Below are positions 46,794 through 56,585 of a stretch of 64,000 nucleotides of DNA, piece by piece; the stretch's first letter is position 1; each line of letters begins with the position of its first letter. This DNA is from Agrocybe praecox (lineage: Eukaryota; Basidiomycota; Agaricomycetes; Agaricales; Agrocybaceae): the NCBI GenBank assembly GCA_964017145.1, contig OZ024851.1:2666001-2730000 (forward strand), given 5' to 3'. The notes under the pieces were generated by a model that was not told the DNA's origin, searched no databases, and worked only from the letters and a program-made list of their open reading frames with translations. Made by a program: the position numbers and the translations under genes.

Positions 46794-49313
46794 CTACTTT
46801 GGACCAACTTTCTTTCTTTTCCTTTGCTCTTGTTTCTCCTCAGCCAAAGTATACAAATCCTTTCTAGGAGCTGATCGTCGTCTCTTTGACAACGCATTTT
46901 GGACAGGCAAGTCTGTATCCGGAGTTTCCGGCATTGCAATAGTTGTTTCCGGCATTCGCGGCAATGCAACACTGGCATCCGGAGTTGCCGTCACTGCTGC
47001 GGGAGTTATGGTCGGGATTTCCGCCCGAGGTTCTGAACTTGATGCCGCTGTTGACGGCTTGCTAAGTTGGTTATCCGGCATTTGCGTTTGATTTGAGCGC
47101 GGTATTTCCGGTATTTGTGCGTTTGTGTTTGTGTTTGTGTTGTTAGCCTCAGAACAAATGAAAATCTGTTTTTGTAATCCTGGGTGATTGTTGACTCCAA
47201 GGTGAAAAAAATTCTGTGGGTGTGATTGAAGGATAGGTGGTACTTGTTGCGGAATGGGTAACGCCGGCAGAAGGGGTTGCATATTCCACATATCACTTGT
47301 GGAAGCATTGCCTGAAAACAAATATTGTCCAGATTCAAAGCCAACATTAGGATACATGTTATGTTGGGAGTAGTGACTTATATTCTCATGCCTCATTGGA
47401 GTCGGACCGTTTTGCGCCATTGGAGGAAACATAGGATTTACTTGCCATGTTGTATGGTGAAAGCCAGGTCCGTCAATCCCGCTCTGAGCCATCACCGGTA
47501 CGTTAATGACGGACTCTGTTTGAACATGCATTCCGTCATTGCCAGCAATAATCCTATCACTGCCGCTAATCCCGTTGCCAGCACGAGTATTATGTCCGTC
47601 ATTCACGTCTTCCGATGCACTGTCATTCCCGGCATTAATATTAAAGTGTCCGGTAAATGGGTATTGACTATTATCATGTCCGTTAATGGCGGGTCCGGTA
47701 TTGACTCTGTCGTGTGATGTTTGTAATCCAAGTTCAGGGTCAAGATTACTGACAGAGTTGACTGTGCGACGGCGTCTCACAGATTTTTTGTGCCCATTAA
47801 TTTCGTTTTCTAGAGACCTGCCAGCAATGACGGGTTGAAGACCAACGGGATAAGAGGCTGATACGATATCCTTGCCTACAATCACAGTGCTGAACATGAA
47901 GGGCACTTCACCGATTTTTTGACCTTGTCGCCACTGATCCAAAATACGCTGACAATCTATACGATTCATCTTGCTTGGATCCTTGAATGCAATACACTCC
48001 GGAATATATTTCAAGTCAAAATATTTTCCCGGATTAGTGCTTATGTCGTTCCATGGAGCACTCTTAGTCTTCCCGGACGTAGCAGTTTCTGCATGGACAT
48101 TGAGTCATGAATGTCAAAAAAAAAAAAAAGTTCACCCACGATAGTGAGCGTTGATAAACGTTCGAATTATCTCTTTTTGTGTCTCCAGCATCTCGATATC
48201 ACCGCTGCGACAAAATGGAAGTGGTATTACCGGCATTCCCATCATGTTCCAACCCAGATCGCCTTTCTCGAAGTGAGTCATGTGAGGCCCGGCAATTCCG
48301 GTCTCTATTTCCTGAATTCTTGCCACGTATTCAACGTATGCTTCCTTAAATTGTTCAAAGGCTGGACGATTGAATTCTTCAAACCTGGGGATATTGGGTC
48401 CATTACTTCCTCTCCTGAACTTTTGAGTATTGTCATGGCTGCAGTTAAGGTGAGGTTAAATATATGTCCGGCAATTGCGTTTATACAACTTACACAGCAT
48501 ATGCGACGTTCCCGTTCATTCGGTAGTGACATTCAAATGTCAGAGATCGCATACCCATTGTCTTGAATTTATGCTCGTCCATACGATTGATGATTGAATG
48601 CCCATAGCGTTCAACATGTCTGCAAGAGTGATTAGATTCACAATATAAGAAAATATCTATGGCTTTTCGTACTTTGCTTGTACTTCAGGAGGAACAGTGT
48701 CCTTCTCCCATCTGGCAAGCTCCTCCTCCATCTCTACTCTCTCTTCTTCGCTCATGCTGTTCACGACCTCCTTCACGGCCTTCTTGTAGAATTTCAGCCA
48801 ATCACGCGATCCGGGACTTGCTCTATTCGATAATATCGAGCATACATCCATAATTTCCTGCTTTTTCTTGTGCTGGACGACTTTGGTCACAGTGATATTA
48901 CTATGAAACCCAAGGTCTCGTATAATTTTTTTCCCCCTAGAATGGTTTGCGAACCATGTCAGTACTTGCTTTTAAGGGTTAATGGGTTGTTAGACGCAGT
49001 CGGCAGTGTGCTACTATAAACTACTGACCTTTTTCTTTCGCTTCCATTCCATCTTTCTAGCATTCTCCCCACATGCTTCTTTGCTATACCTGTCTCCCCA
49101 CAGCTCTCTTATCGATGTGGCAACTACACCCTGAACCAGACGACCCTTTTCCAGGCGCGATTTCTTGCTTTTATATTCTTCGAGATGTTTCTTTAAGATT
49201 GCCTTTTCAGCGTTCGTCCATATTTCAGCTGGCAGCCTCAACGAGACATCAGGGACAGGAATGGGTTCATTGGCTGTGTCAAAGGTATCAGATTGATAAT
49301 GGTCTGTGGACAT
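46794..49313 (-). CDS. KDZ element gene 3: Agaricomycete-expanded protein of unknown function
   Basis: A multi-exon minus-strand gene from the ATG at 49313 (MSTDHYQSDTFDTANEP) to 46794. Exon 1 encodes LPAEIWTNAEKAILKKHLEEY and ends at a GTCAGT donor; exon 2 resumes QVLTWFANHSRG. The middle includes MSEEERVEMEEELARWE and the segment APWNDISTNPGKYFD, then FKDPSKMNRIDCQRILDQW. That block (an APW...FxDPSKM...LDxWR pattern) is one I recognise from many lineage-expanded hypothetical proteins in mushroom genomes. The C-terminal half is Asn/Gly/Ser/Pro-rich and ends with basic runs KRRRSAPRKDL and EQRKRKKVGPK, probable nuclear signals. It is divergent from the transposase and probably co-regulated with it. 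Function unknown; a transposition accessory role is plausible. Splice sites in the 48.1-48.6 kb region are less certain. Confidence 0.75.
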
Positions 49314-49656
49314 CCTGTGTTATCGTAGAGATCAATTCTCTTTGTGTGAATATATAAATGAGGTGTATCAAGCGGTTATTTTTGTTATCTCCTGCACGAT
49401 CACTTTGAGAACATATTAAAGCCTTTTGTATTTTCTGACGGTTATTCTTATAATTCTCTGTTTGCAACACACTCGCTAGTGGCATCCTATTCATTGTATT
49501 CTAGAGATCATCATCTTGATTTGGTCAATAACTTGCTCTGATAACCTCAATAGCCTATTAATCTTCCAGCCCTCTTATCCCGGTATAGCAATGATCATCA
49601 ATGATACACTGTTGTGAAACTCATCAAACAAGATTAGGCTTTCCAGACTCTCGGCC
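49314..49656. promoter_or_regulatory. Divergent promoter region between element gene 3 and the transposase
   Basis: 343 bases separate the two divergent ATGs. A TATATAAA word lies at about 49350, close to the gene 3 start. The rest is AT-rich with no clear sites. Both promoters must be here. Confidence 0.5.
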
Positions 49657-52600
49657 ATGCCTAAAGGATCGACACAGATTCCAAGAGCAAGAGGTGTAAT
49701 TACCTCAAATGTTCAGCGGGTTAAATGGTCAACATCTGGCCGTATTTCTAAATCAGTGACAGTTCATGAAGCACGAAAGCGTAAACGTTCGGAAAGCCCT
49801 CCTACCAACATTTCTCACCGTGGTACGGAAGGCACTGTGCAGTATGAGGCAGAGATTAGTGCAGAAGACGCTATCAATAATATGAATGAGGTAGATCTGG
49901 AACAGAACAGAACAAAGGTAAGACAACCACGATCGGGATTCTCAATGTCTGACCATAGTTTAGTCCCAGAATGATTACCTGCGTGAATGGCTGTATAAAC
50001 GGAACACTGCCCTTCAGACAATTCTACACTGAAAAGCACACCCTTCCACTGAGACTCTCTGTAGGGTTTGCGAGACCAAACCAGGATTGTGGAGGTGTCG
50101 TACCTGTGTAGGAGGATCATTATATTGCTCCTCCTGCCTACGAACATCTCATGAATTACTGTGGTATCATAGGGTTGAGCGATGGAATGGGTCTTTTTTC
50201 CAAATCGGAGCACTTTGGCAAGTCGGCGTCACTCTAAATCTAGGCCACAACGGAAAACTCTGTTCGAGGAATACAACGCCAATGCTGGACATAGATATTA
50301 GTACGGTGATGCCGGGAATAAACACGCCGGACTTGACGGGAAATAATGGAATGGAATTGCCGGACTTGGATAATTCTGATGCGGAAATGCCGGACTTGGA
50401 TGATCCTTACGCGGGAATGCCGAACTTAATTGACTTCAATTCCAATCGCATTAAAAACATTCCGACTACTTACACAGCACCAGAAATTGAGCCAGACGAT
50501 GATGATGATGAATACATTACCGTGGAATCTGACGATGAGACAAATATATGTCCCAAAATGCTACCTAAACCACCAAAAACGGACACAAACGGCAATCCCT
50601 ATATAACGGTTGTGCATACCTCCGGTATTCACTACCTGGCGACAATCCCTTGCATTTGCGAAAATGCCAATGAACATGACATACAATATCTCGATATGGG
50701 ACTCCTCAGCGCAAGTTATATCAATATCAAGACTGTCTTTACACTATCAGTCTTGAAGGACTTCAGATTGTCGAACCTCGAGTGTAAAACAAGCGCATAT
50801 CAATACTACCAAAAGCTTCGAAGGCTCACATGCCCGGCATTCCCACGCCTTGTTCCAAATCGATATGCCGAACTTCGTCGCGCCACACGTCAATACCGAG
50901 ATTTGAAAAAGAGACAAATTCATGGAGTCCCGTACGATGAGCAACCGGGGAAAAAAGGAAGCATGGGTCTATTTTGTGCAGCATGCCCGCAGCCTGGAGT
51001 CAATCTCCCAGATGGGTGGGATAAAGACAGCAAACGACAACTGTATATCCGGAGTTTCGTGTCGGACGGTAATTTTAAAGCCGATCACGTTAAGCAGAGA
51101 AATGCTGCAGATGATGTATATCTATCGTCAGGGGAAGCATATCTGACGGAAGAAACAGAGTATGCCAAACACCTCGCAGAAATGGTGCATATTGCTCCAA
51201 AATATAAAATTGTATGTCTATTCATTAAATTCGTCCGTCAATAACATGCACTGGCACTGAAGTATCCGCTATTAACCGCTTTTGTAACTACGTTGCTGCA
51301 GAAGGAGACCTGTCACAATCACCATGCTATCATAGACGCGTCCAAAACCTTGGCTACCCTTGATAGAACCGGTGTTGGTGCTCATGCTTGCGGACGACAT
51401 GGTTGCTTCTGTCCGGGTAGTGTAGTTGATTTTCAAAAGGGCGAACGACAGATGAATATGGATTGGTCTCTCTGTGAAACCCTGAAGACAACAAACTTAG
51501 ACGGCATCACCGACATCCTTCTGATCTATGACGTGATGTGCCAGTATCATGTCAATTTGTATGAACGTGTGGCGGAGTCTAGCCGAATGTCGTTACCGGA
51601 CACTATTCGCATCATCAAGGCTATCGGTCAGTTTCATGTACATGGCCATCAGGAAGAATGTCTCTATCGGTTTTCAACCAGCTTTATTCCTGGAGTAGGT
51701 GTTGTGGATGGCAAAATTTTGGAAACTTTATGGTCAACTTTGAATGAGATATCCCGCAGCACCCGGACCGCAACCCTCGCACATCGCGGCGAGGTTCTTG
51801 ATGACCATATGGGTGATTCAAACTGGAAAAAAATTATTAACACGGGTATTTCTATCTCTACGCTTCAGTCATTATATAATTTTTATTGTTTTGCAGGGCC
51901 AATGATTATTAAGAAGTATAAACGTGCGGTCATTGAGCAAGAATCCAGTCAGGAATATTTTACGGAATTATCAAAGCGCATATCTCCGGACAAGATTCAA
52001 ATTTGGAAAACTGAAATTGAGGCAGCTGAATCGCAGCGTCAGGCTGACCTCACATCAATGGACATCATGCGGAGTCGCATCAAAAAAGGTACACCATTTC
52101 TAGCGCATTCTACACAAATGTTATAACTACTTTAGCTCCCGGAAAGAAAGTCACCGAACTGTCAATAGCGGAAGCGGAGCTTCAAGCCGGTCAAGTAGGA
52201 CAATCTGCCTGGATATCGACTGGAATTAAGATAGTGGAAGATCAGTGTGTTCATTTTTCTATTGGCTATCCATGGGTGGGCTTCAAGCTTATACATCGTA
52301 GGTTAAAATTACAGGCTCACATAAGAAGCCTTAGCTTACATCCAACTACCGATGAAAAGTTGGATCTTACGGGACGGCGTCAACGATTACGAAATCGTAT
52401 GGATGCATACTCGAAGTTAGTATATGACCATATGGATGTCGATGCAGTCCAATCTGCCATCAACACCATCGAGGCAGGAACGGACTGGAAAGAACCTCTC
52501 ATTTTTAGTCCGGATGATGCGGACATTGATGATGGAGTGCCGGATTTACAACCCTTAGGATTTGATCACCTCTCAGCAGAGCCCGAGAAACAAAAACTTA

Positions 52601-53400
52601 TATTTCTGTCCTCGGTCACGCCACAATACGTCAATAACGCAATGACGATCTCACTTCGGGAAAAGGAAGGGCTACTATTAAAGGGTCAGGCCACTGATTG
52701 CATCGAACAGATAAAGGAGCATATAGTTCAGATGTCATGGGAGTTTACAACCAAAGTCCGACAAGCTTCCAATAATAAGCAAACTTCACGTGCCTGGAAG
52801 GGTGTCAAAGTCCTCAAACGTGGCCTCCGTCATTGCCGAGCTATGTATAATTACTGCCGCCGGGTTCTGCGGAAGATTTACGGCCCGGACACTGTGGATG
52901 CGGACTTTCCATTACTTTCCGACAAAGATTGTGAAACAAGCAGTGCAGTTGGTGACCCAAACGCACCAGGTCTCAGCAGAAAAAAGCTCTCCTGGATCTG
53001 GACGTGGATTGGTCCAATAGGTACCGCGCAGGATGCACCTGACAATCAAGTTGATTACCAGACCGAATGTAAGACGCAGCCATACTATTTTATTTCTTGG
53101 GCTAATATATGTATAGTTTATAGAATTCATTGGTTGCGTGCACGAGCACAACGGAATAGGTGGCAGGAAGAATTAGATCTTACTGAGCATGAGATGATAT
53201 GGACCATTCGGTATTACATGTTTATGGCTCAACGGTGGGCAACGCGAAGGGATACAAAGGCCGGGGATCCCGGCTTACAAGCTTACGCCGAACAGCAAAT
53301 CAGCATGTGGAACGAGCTGGGAAGAATTGCTCAAAAAAATTTTTGTTCTGCTAATTTTGCACATGTTCGTATATGGAAACCAGTTTCCCATCTAACATAG
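49657..53400 (+). pseudogene. KDZ transposase with one in-frame stop near the N-terminus
   Basis: Exons 49657-49917, 49970-51211, 51302-52088 and 52136-53400 join in phase to about 1,180 residues. After a basic N-terminus (ARKRKRSESPP) comes the cysteine-rich module typical of KDZ proteins: LCRVCETKPGLWRCRTC, LYCSSCLRTSH, then YHRVERWNGSFF and LNLGHNGKLC. The catalytic region shows GLFCAACPQPGVNLPDGW, CHNHHAIIDASK, HACGRHGCFCPGSVVDFQKG, IYDVMCQYHVNLYE, GQFHVHGHQEECLYRFS and GKILETLWSTLNEIS with HRGEVLDDHMGDSNWKK. These match the conserved order of KDZ transposases, with Asp and Glu as candidate metal ligands. TGA at 50030-50032, between ILH and KAHPSTE in one continuous frame, would truncate the protein at about 107 residues unless bypassed. 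Everything after it looks conserved and open. Confidence 0.9.
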
Positions 53401-53530
53401 ACATTTGTTCTATCAACGGCCGCCAATGACGATCCTTGCTGTCAATAACGTAAATTAGTTCCCGAAAGTGCTCGGGTTTCTTAAAACACCGGTCATGTGA
53501 TACCCGCAAACTGCATTGTAATCAGATTCC

Positions 53531-54897
53531 ATGATTGTTGATATTGTACCTTGTCCTCGTATCATCATGAATCCCTATGCAAACATGTTGGGCAATATTG
53601 TTACCTGCCCCCCACCAGACGCCGCTATTGACGACATGATCCCCCGTCATAAGCGGGAAGAATTGGCGATTCTTGAGCTACATTTCATGCATGCTCATCT
53701 CAAGACCGGTCTCCGAACCTTTCTTGATCGCATTAGCGGCGGCGATGACGATCTTTACGTTCGATTGCAAACATCTTTAGCGGATGTCCTGGTGCGTATG
53801 TACTCTGTTTTTGTCTTCTTGATCTTATCGTTTTTAGAGTTGTGTCCTTGCCCAAATGGGTTATTGTGCCATCATGGGTTATAAGTTTGATGTGCCGTTC
53901 TACTTCAGGGAATTGGCGGATATATTCGGTTCACCAATCCAACCAAAATCCGCCTGGAGATGCGAATCCGCCATCAATAACGAGAGTGATATTAATCTGG
54001 ACTTGTATATTCTTCGGGGTTTCGAACGGCACCTTGATTGGTGGAATGCAGATGAAAAATATCCACCTATATCATTGAACATAATGCATAACTTGTTTAC
54101 GTTATGGGTGGCCAAGGTAAGATCTGTACCTCATCATCGCCACGATATTATTAAGCTGGCTTCTCGTTACTTGTTAGGTTGACAGAACGGAGGGATTGGA
54201 TGTTGTTATAGATAAGATCCCCAAGGATCCCGTTTCAGGTATGACTGAAGCCCTGGTCCAACTTGGAATTTCGCGCGACCGAAAAGGGAAAGGAAAAGAG
54301 AGTCAAACGCCGTCAATGCCGGGCCCAAGTACCATCCCTCAAACTCCAAAACATGACCTCAACATGGCTGCCATCAAAACCGTTCTCAAGTCCAGTTTGG
54401 AATCTTTCTCCAAAGGAAGGCACGTACTTGCTGCGGCAAAAAGCATCGTCGAAAACGGTGTACACAAGTCAACTCACCGTATCCAAGCAATCTCTATTTT
54501 GGAAACCATTAATGCCCAGGTTGGGAACCCGTTTCCAGACGATAGGTTGCATCCTAAATTCCGACAATATTACCCCTACGTACCCGCTAAAACGGGTGAG
54601 GAAGATTCGCCAACTAAAAAAAGTCCCAAGAAATCTCGTGTTCGTCGAAAGGTCATCCCTGCTTCACAATCCGCCAATGCCGATATCTCCGCTAATAACG
54701 GCTACGCAACCCTGACAACAATCAGTGGTTTATCCGATTTTTATGAAAATAATTCTGATGAAAGCTCAATTGATTATCCAATTGAACATCCACCTGCCTC
54801 TCCGTCAGATAGTGTCGAGATTGTCAGTGCTAGGAGGCTTGAAGATGACGATGACGAAGACTGCTCGTATGACGGGGATTCCGAAATTGATCATTAA
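53531..54897 (+). CDS. KDZ element gene 5: unknown protein downstream of the transposase
   Basis: Three exons (53531-53791, 53838-54116, 54178-54897) join in phase to 419 residues, starting MIVDIVPCPRIIMNPYANML. The N-terminal half seems globular (LELHFMHAHLKTGLRTFLD, GYKFDVPFYFRELADIFG, FERHLDWWNADEKYPPISLN). The C-terminal half is low-complexity with basic KKSPKKSRVRRKVIP and an acidic end, DEDCSYDGDSEIDH. It is in the same direction as the transposase, 130 bases after it, and only 16 bases from the end of the convergent dioxygenase gene. No family recognised. Exon structure is supported by phase and by continuous hydrophobic patterns. Confidence 0.75.
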
Positions 54898-54913
54898 TTC
54901 GTGTATGTATTAT

Positions 54914-56185
54914 TTACAGATGGAATTCGTATTTGTCAATATTCATCCAAGTAAAGCCATCAACACCCATATTTTTCATTACATTGTCTTTCATATAAAA
55001 AGCAATACATGTCCTACCTCCATCGCACTGTGCTCCATGTCGTAGGATTCTACTGCAAAGAGCAATAACTGTTCCTGGAGAATAGCGAAATTCTATTCCT
55101 AGTCCCGGGAGTTCAAAAATACCATTTTCGTAAGTTCCTAGCGCAAGGAGGGTATCCATGCATTGGTACGCTGATCCGTTATCCCTGTGGATGGGAGTCT
55201 GTCGGCTATTGATAATGTTGATGACACCGTAAGGTGAGGCCCAAACTTGGAGGATGGAGTGAAGGAGATAGCCTTTGTTGACATTTTCCGGCCATAAGGC
55301 CAGCTGTCGCAGCACATCACATCCGGCCTGGAAAAGCTCCGGATGGACGACATTTAAAATGCTTCCAATGATGGCAATGCCGAGAATACTCGTTTGGAGC
55401 CATTCCGTACTTTGAGGTTTAGTTAATTGCAACGAGACCTCCATTGGGTTCGATTTCTACATCATTCTTATGGTTTAGAATAGTAAATGGTACTTGATAC
55501 AATAACATACCTCATGTGCTTGCTGGTACCAAGCAGGAGAAAGAGTAACATTTCCCGGTGTCCCATTTTCGCTAGTAAAAAAATATGCTGGCGATGTCCG
55601 CCAACTCTGGCTAGTACATTGGACTTGGAATGCACTGTTCAATACCGTCATTGACGTCATGAGCTGATCCTTTCTTGGCAGTCAGTATTCCGATCAAATC
55701 CGTCATTTCCAGAGTTGCGGACATACCTGGCGTTCACGTAATAGCAGATCTGGAAGGTACCAGGCCATTACATCGCCTCGGCTATCTGATACTAGACATG
55801 GTTTGTGCATGTTGGTTGGATTCGCAAATATAGGAGGGTATTTCTCATCCAAGTTCTTCTCGAGTTTGACATTTTGGCCGGTGCACTTCGGATGCTTTTG
55901 TAGAGCTATGACGTAGTCTTCAGCGCTCCAACTTGTTTGAACTATTTCGGTTTGTGAGTATTACGAAAGAAAAATAAAATTCTATGTATCAAAAATACCT
56001 TGGTTTTTGTATGCTTGCGCCAGCATGCCAGCAGCATGGTTGCATTCCAACAAAAGGGTATAAGTCTATGTGGATGGATATGGAATGGGCCCTATTTCGT
56101 CTTTGATTTTAGACAGAAATTTGGCTTTCATGTAATCAGCAATAGCTTGAGTCAATGAGAGAGCAACTAAGGGTATGCTATGCAT
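54914..56185 (-). CDS. TET/JBP-family 2-oxoglutarate/Fe(II) dioxygenase (predicted 5mC oxidase)
   Basis: A minus-strand gene, last in the element before the right terminal repeat. The final exon (54914 to about 55457) holds the catalytic double-stranded beta-helix: the HxD pair in TPIHRDNGSAYQ, then DTLLALGTYENGIFELPGL, YSPGTVIALCSRILRHGAQ with the distal His, and GGRTCIAFYMKDNV with the Arg that would hold 2-oxoglutarate. This order fits fungal TET/JBP enzymes, which oxidise 5-methylcytosine. Upstream exons read VQTSWSAEDYVIALQKHPKC, WYLPDLLLRERQ and SPAYFFTSENGTPGNVTLSP. The earliest segment, from the ATG at 56185, is followed by an in-frame TAG at 56068-56066. Either that is a nonsense change or the protein starts lower, for example at MLAQAYKNQ. 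All catalytic residues are intact. Confidence 0.83.
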
Positions 56186-56339
56186 GACAGTGGTTGAGAG
56201 TTCAGATCTTCAGATGGTATGTCTCGGGATTCACTGATAATCACATGACATATGTACATTGATGCGCATTTAAGTGCTTGAGATGAGGGGAATAAAATCT
56301 GTGCTCGTTCATCCGGCAATACCGTGCTGAGCTTGTTTA

Positions 56340-56578
56340 TCAAAATCCGGGAATGCCATACCAATTGCCACCACATCCCGGACGAGGGAACCTGCGGAAG
56401 CCCAGCCAGCGGAATCCGCTCTGACGTATGCCACGTTATTATGTAGCTATCTGGGCCGATCCGTATAGTATGGGTATAATGTAGGTAATGGGCCGACTCA
56501 GCTCCGCACGTACACTACGGGTATTATGTCACCTTAGCTACTACGTAGTGGTTAGGTACATATACACTATTCTATGTG
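56340..56578 (-). repeat. Right 239-bp terminal inverted repeat of the KDZ element
   Basis: Reverse complement of 42515-42753 with two mismatches, ending CTATTCTATGTG. It is immediately followed by the second AAATAGG. Confidence 0.95.
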
Positions 56579-56585
56579 AAATAGG

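Larger units (their letters stand above)
42508..56585. mobile_element. Complete 14,064-bp KDZ DNA transposon carrying six genes including TET/JBP
   Basis: The element proper is 42515-56578, beginning CACATAGAATAGTGTATATG and ending with its inverse, flanked by the 7-bp direct repeat AAATAGG (42508-42514 and 56579-56585). Terminal inverted repeats of 239 bp differ at two positions. Gene order: GRYY-repeat protein (-), Cys6-cluster protein (+), Agaricomycete-expanded unknown protein (-), KDZ transposase (+), unknown protein (+), TET/JBP dioxygenase (-). This makes two divergent pairs with shared promoters, and intergenic gaps of 16-343 bp. The transposase has the CxC zinc region and the core motifs of Kyakuja-Dileera-Zisupton enzymes. 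KDZ elements linked to TET/JBP genes are known from mushrooms. Near-identical ends and an intact target duplication argue for recent insertion, while in-frame stops in two genes suggest it needs help to move. Confidence 0.93.

Noticed and set aside
42515..56578. General CCGG enrichment in the KDZ element
   Set aside because: My rough count (about 38) equals the random expectation for this length and base composition; only the longer AATGCCGG word stands out.
42515..56578. Starship-like or Helitron interpretation of the 14-kb element
   Set aside because: No captain tyrosine recombinase or Rep/helicase is inside; it has long inverted ends, a target duplication and a KDZ transposase.
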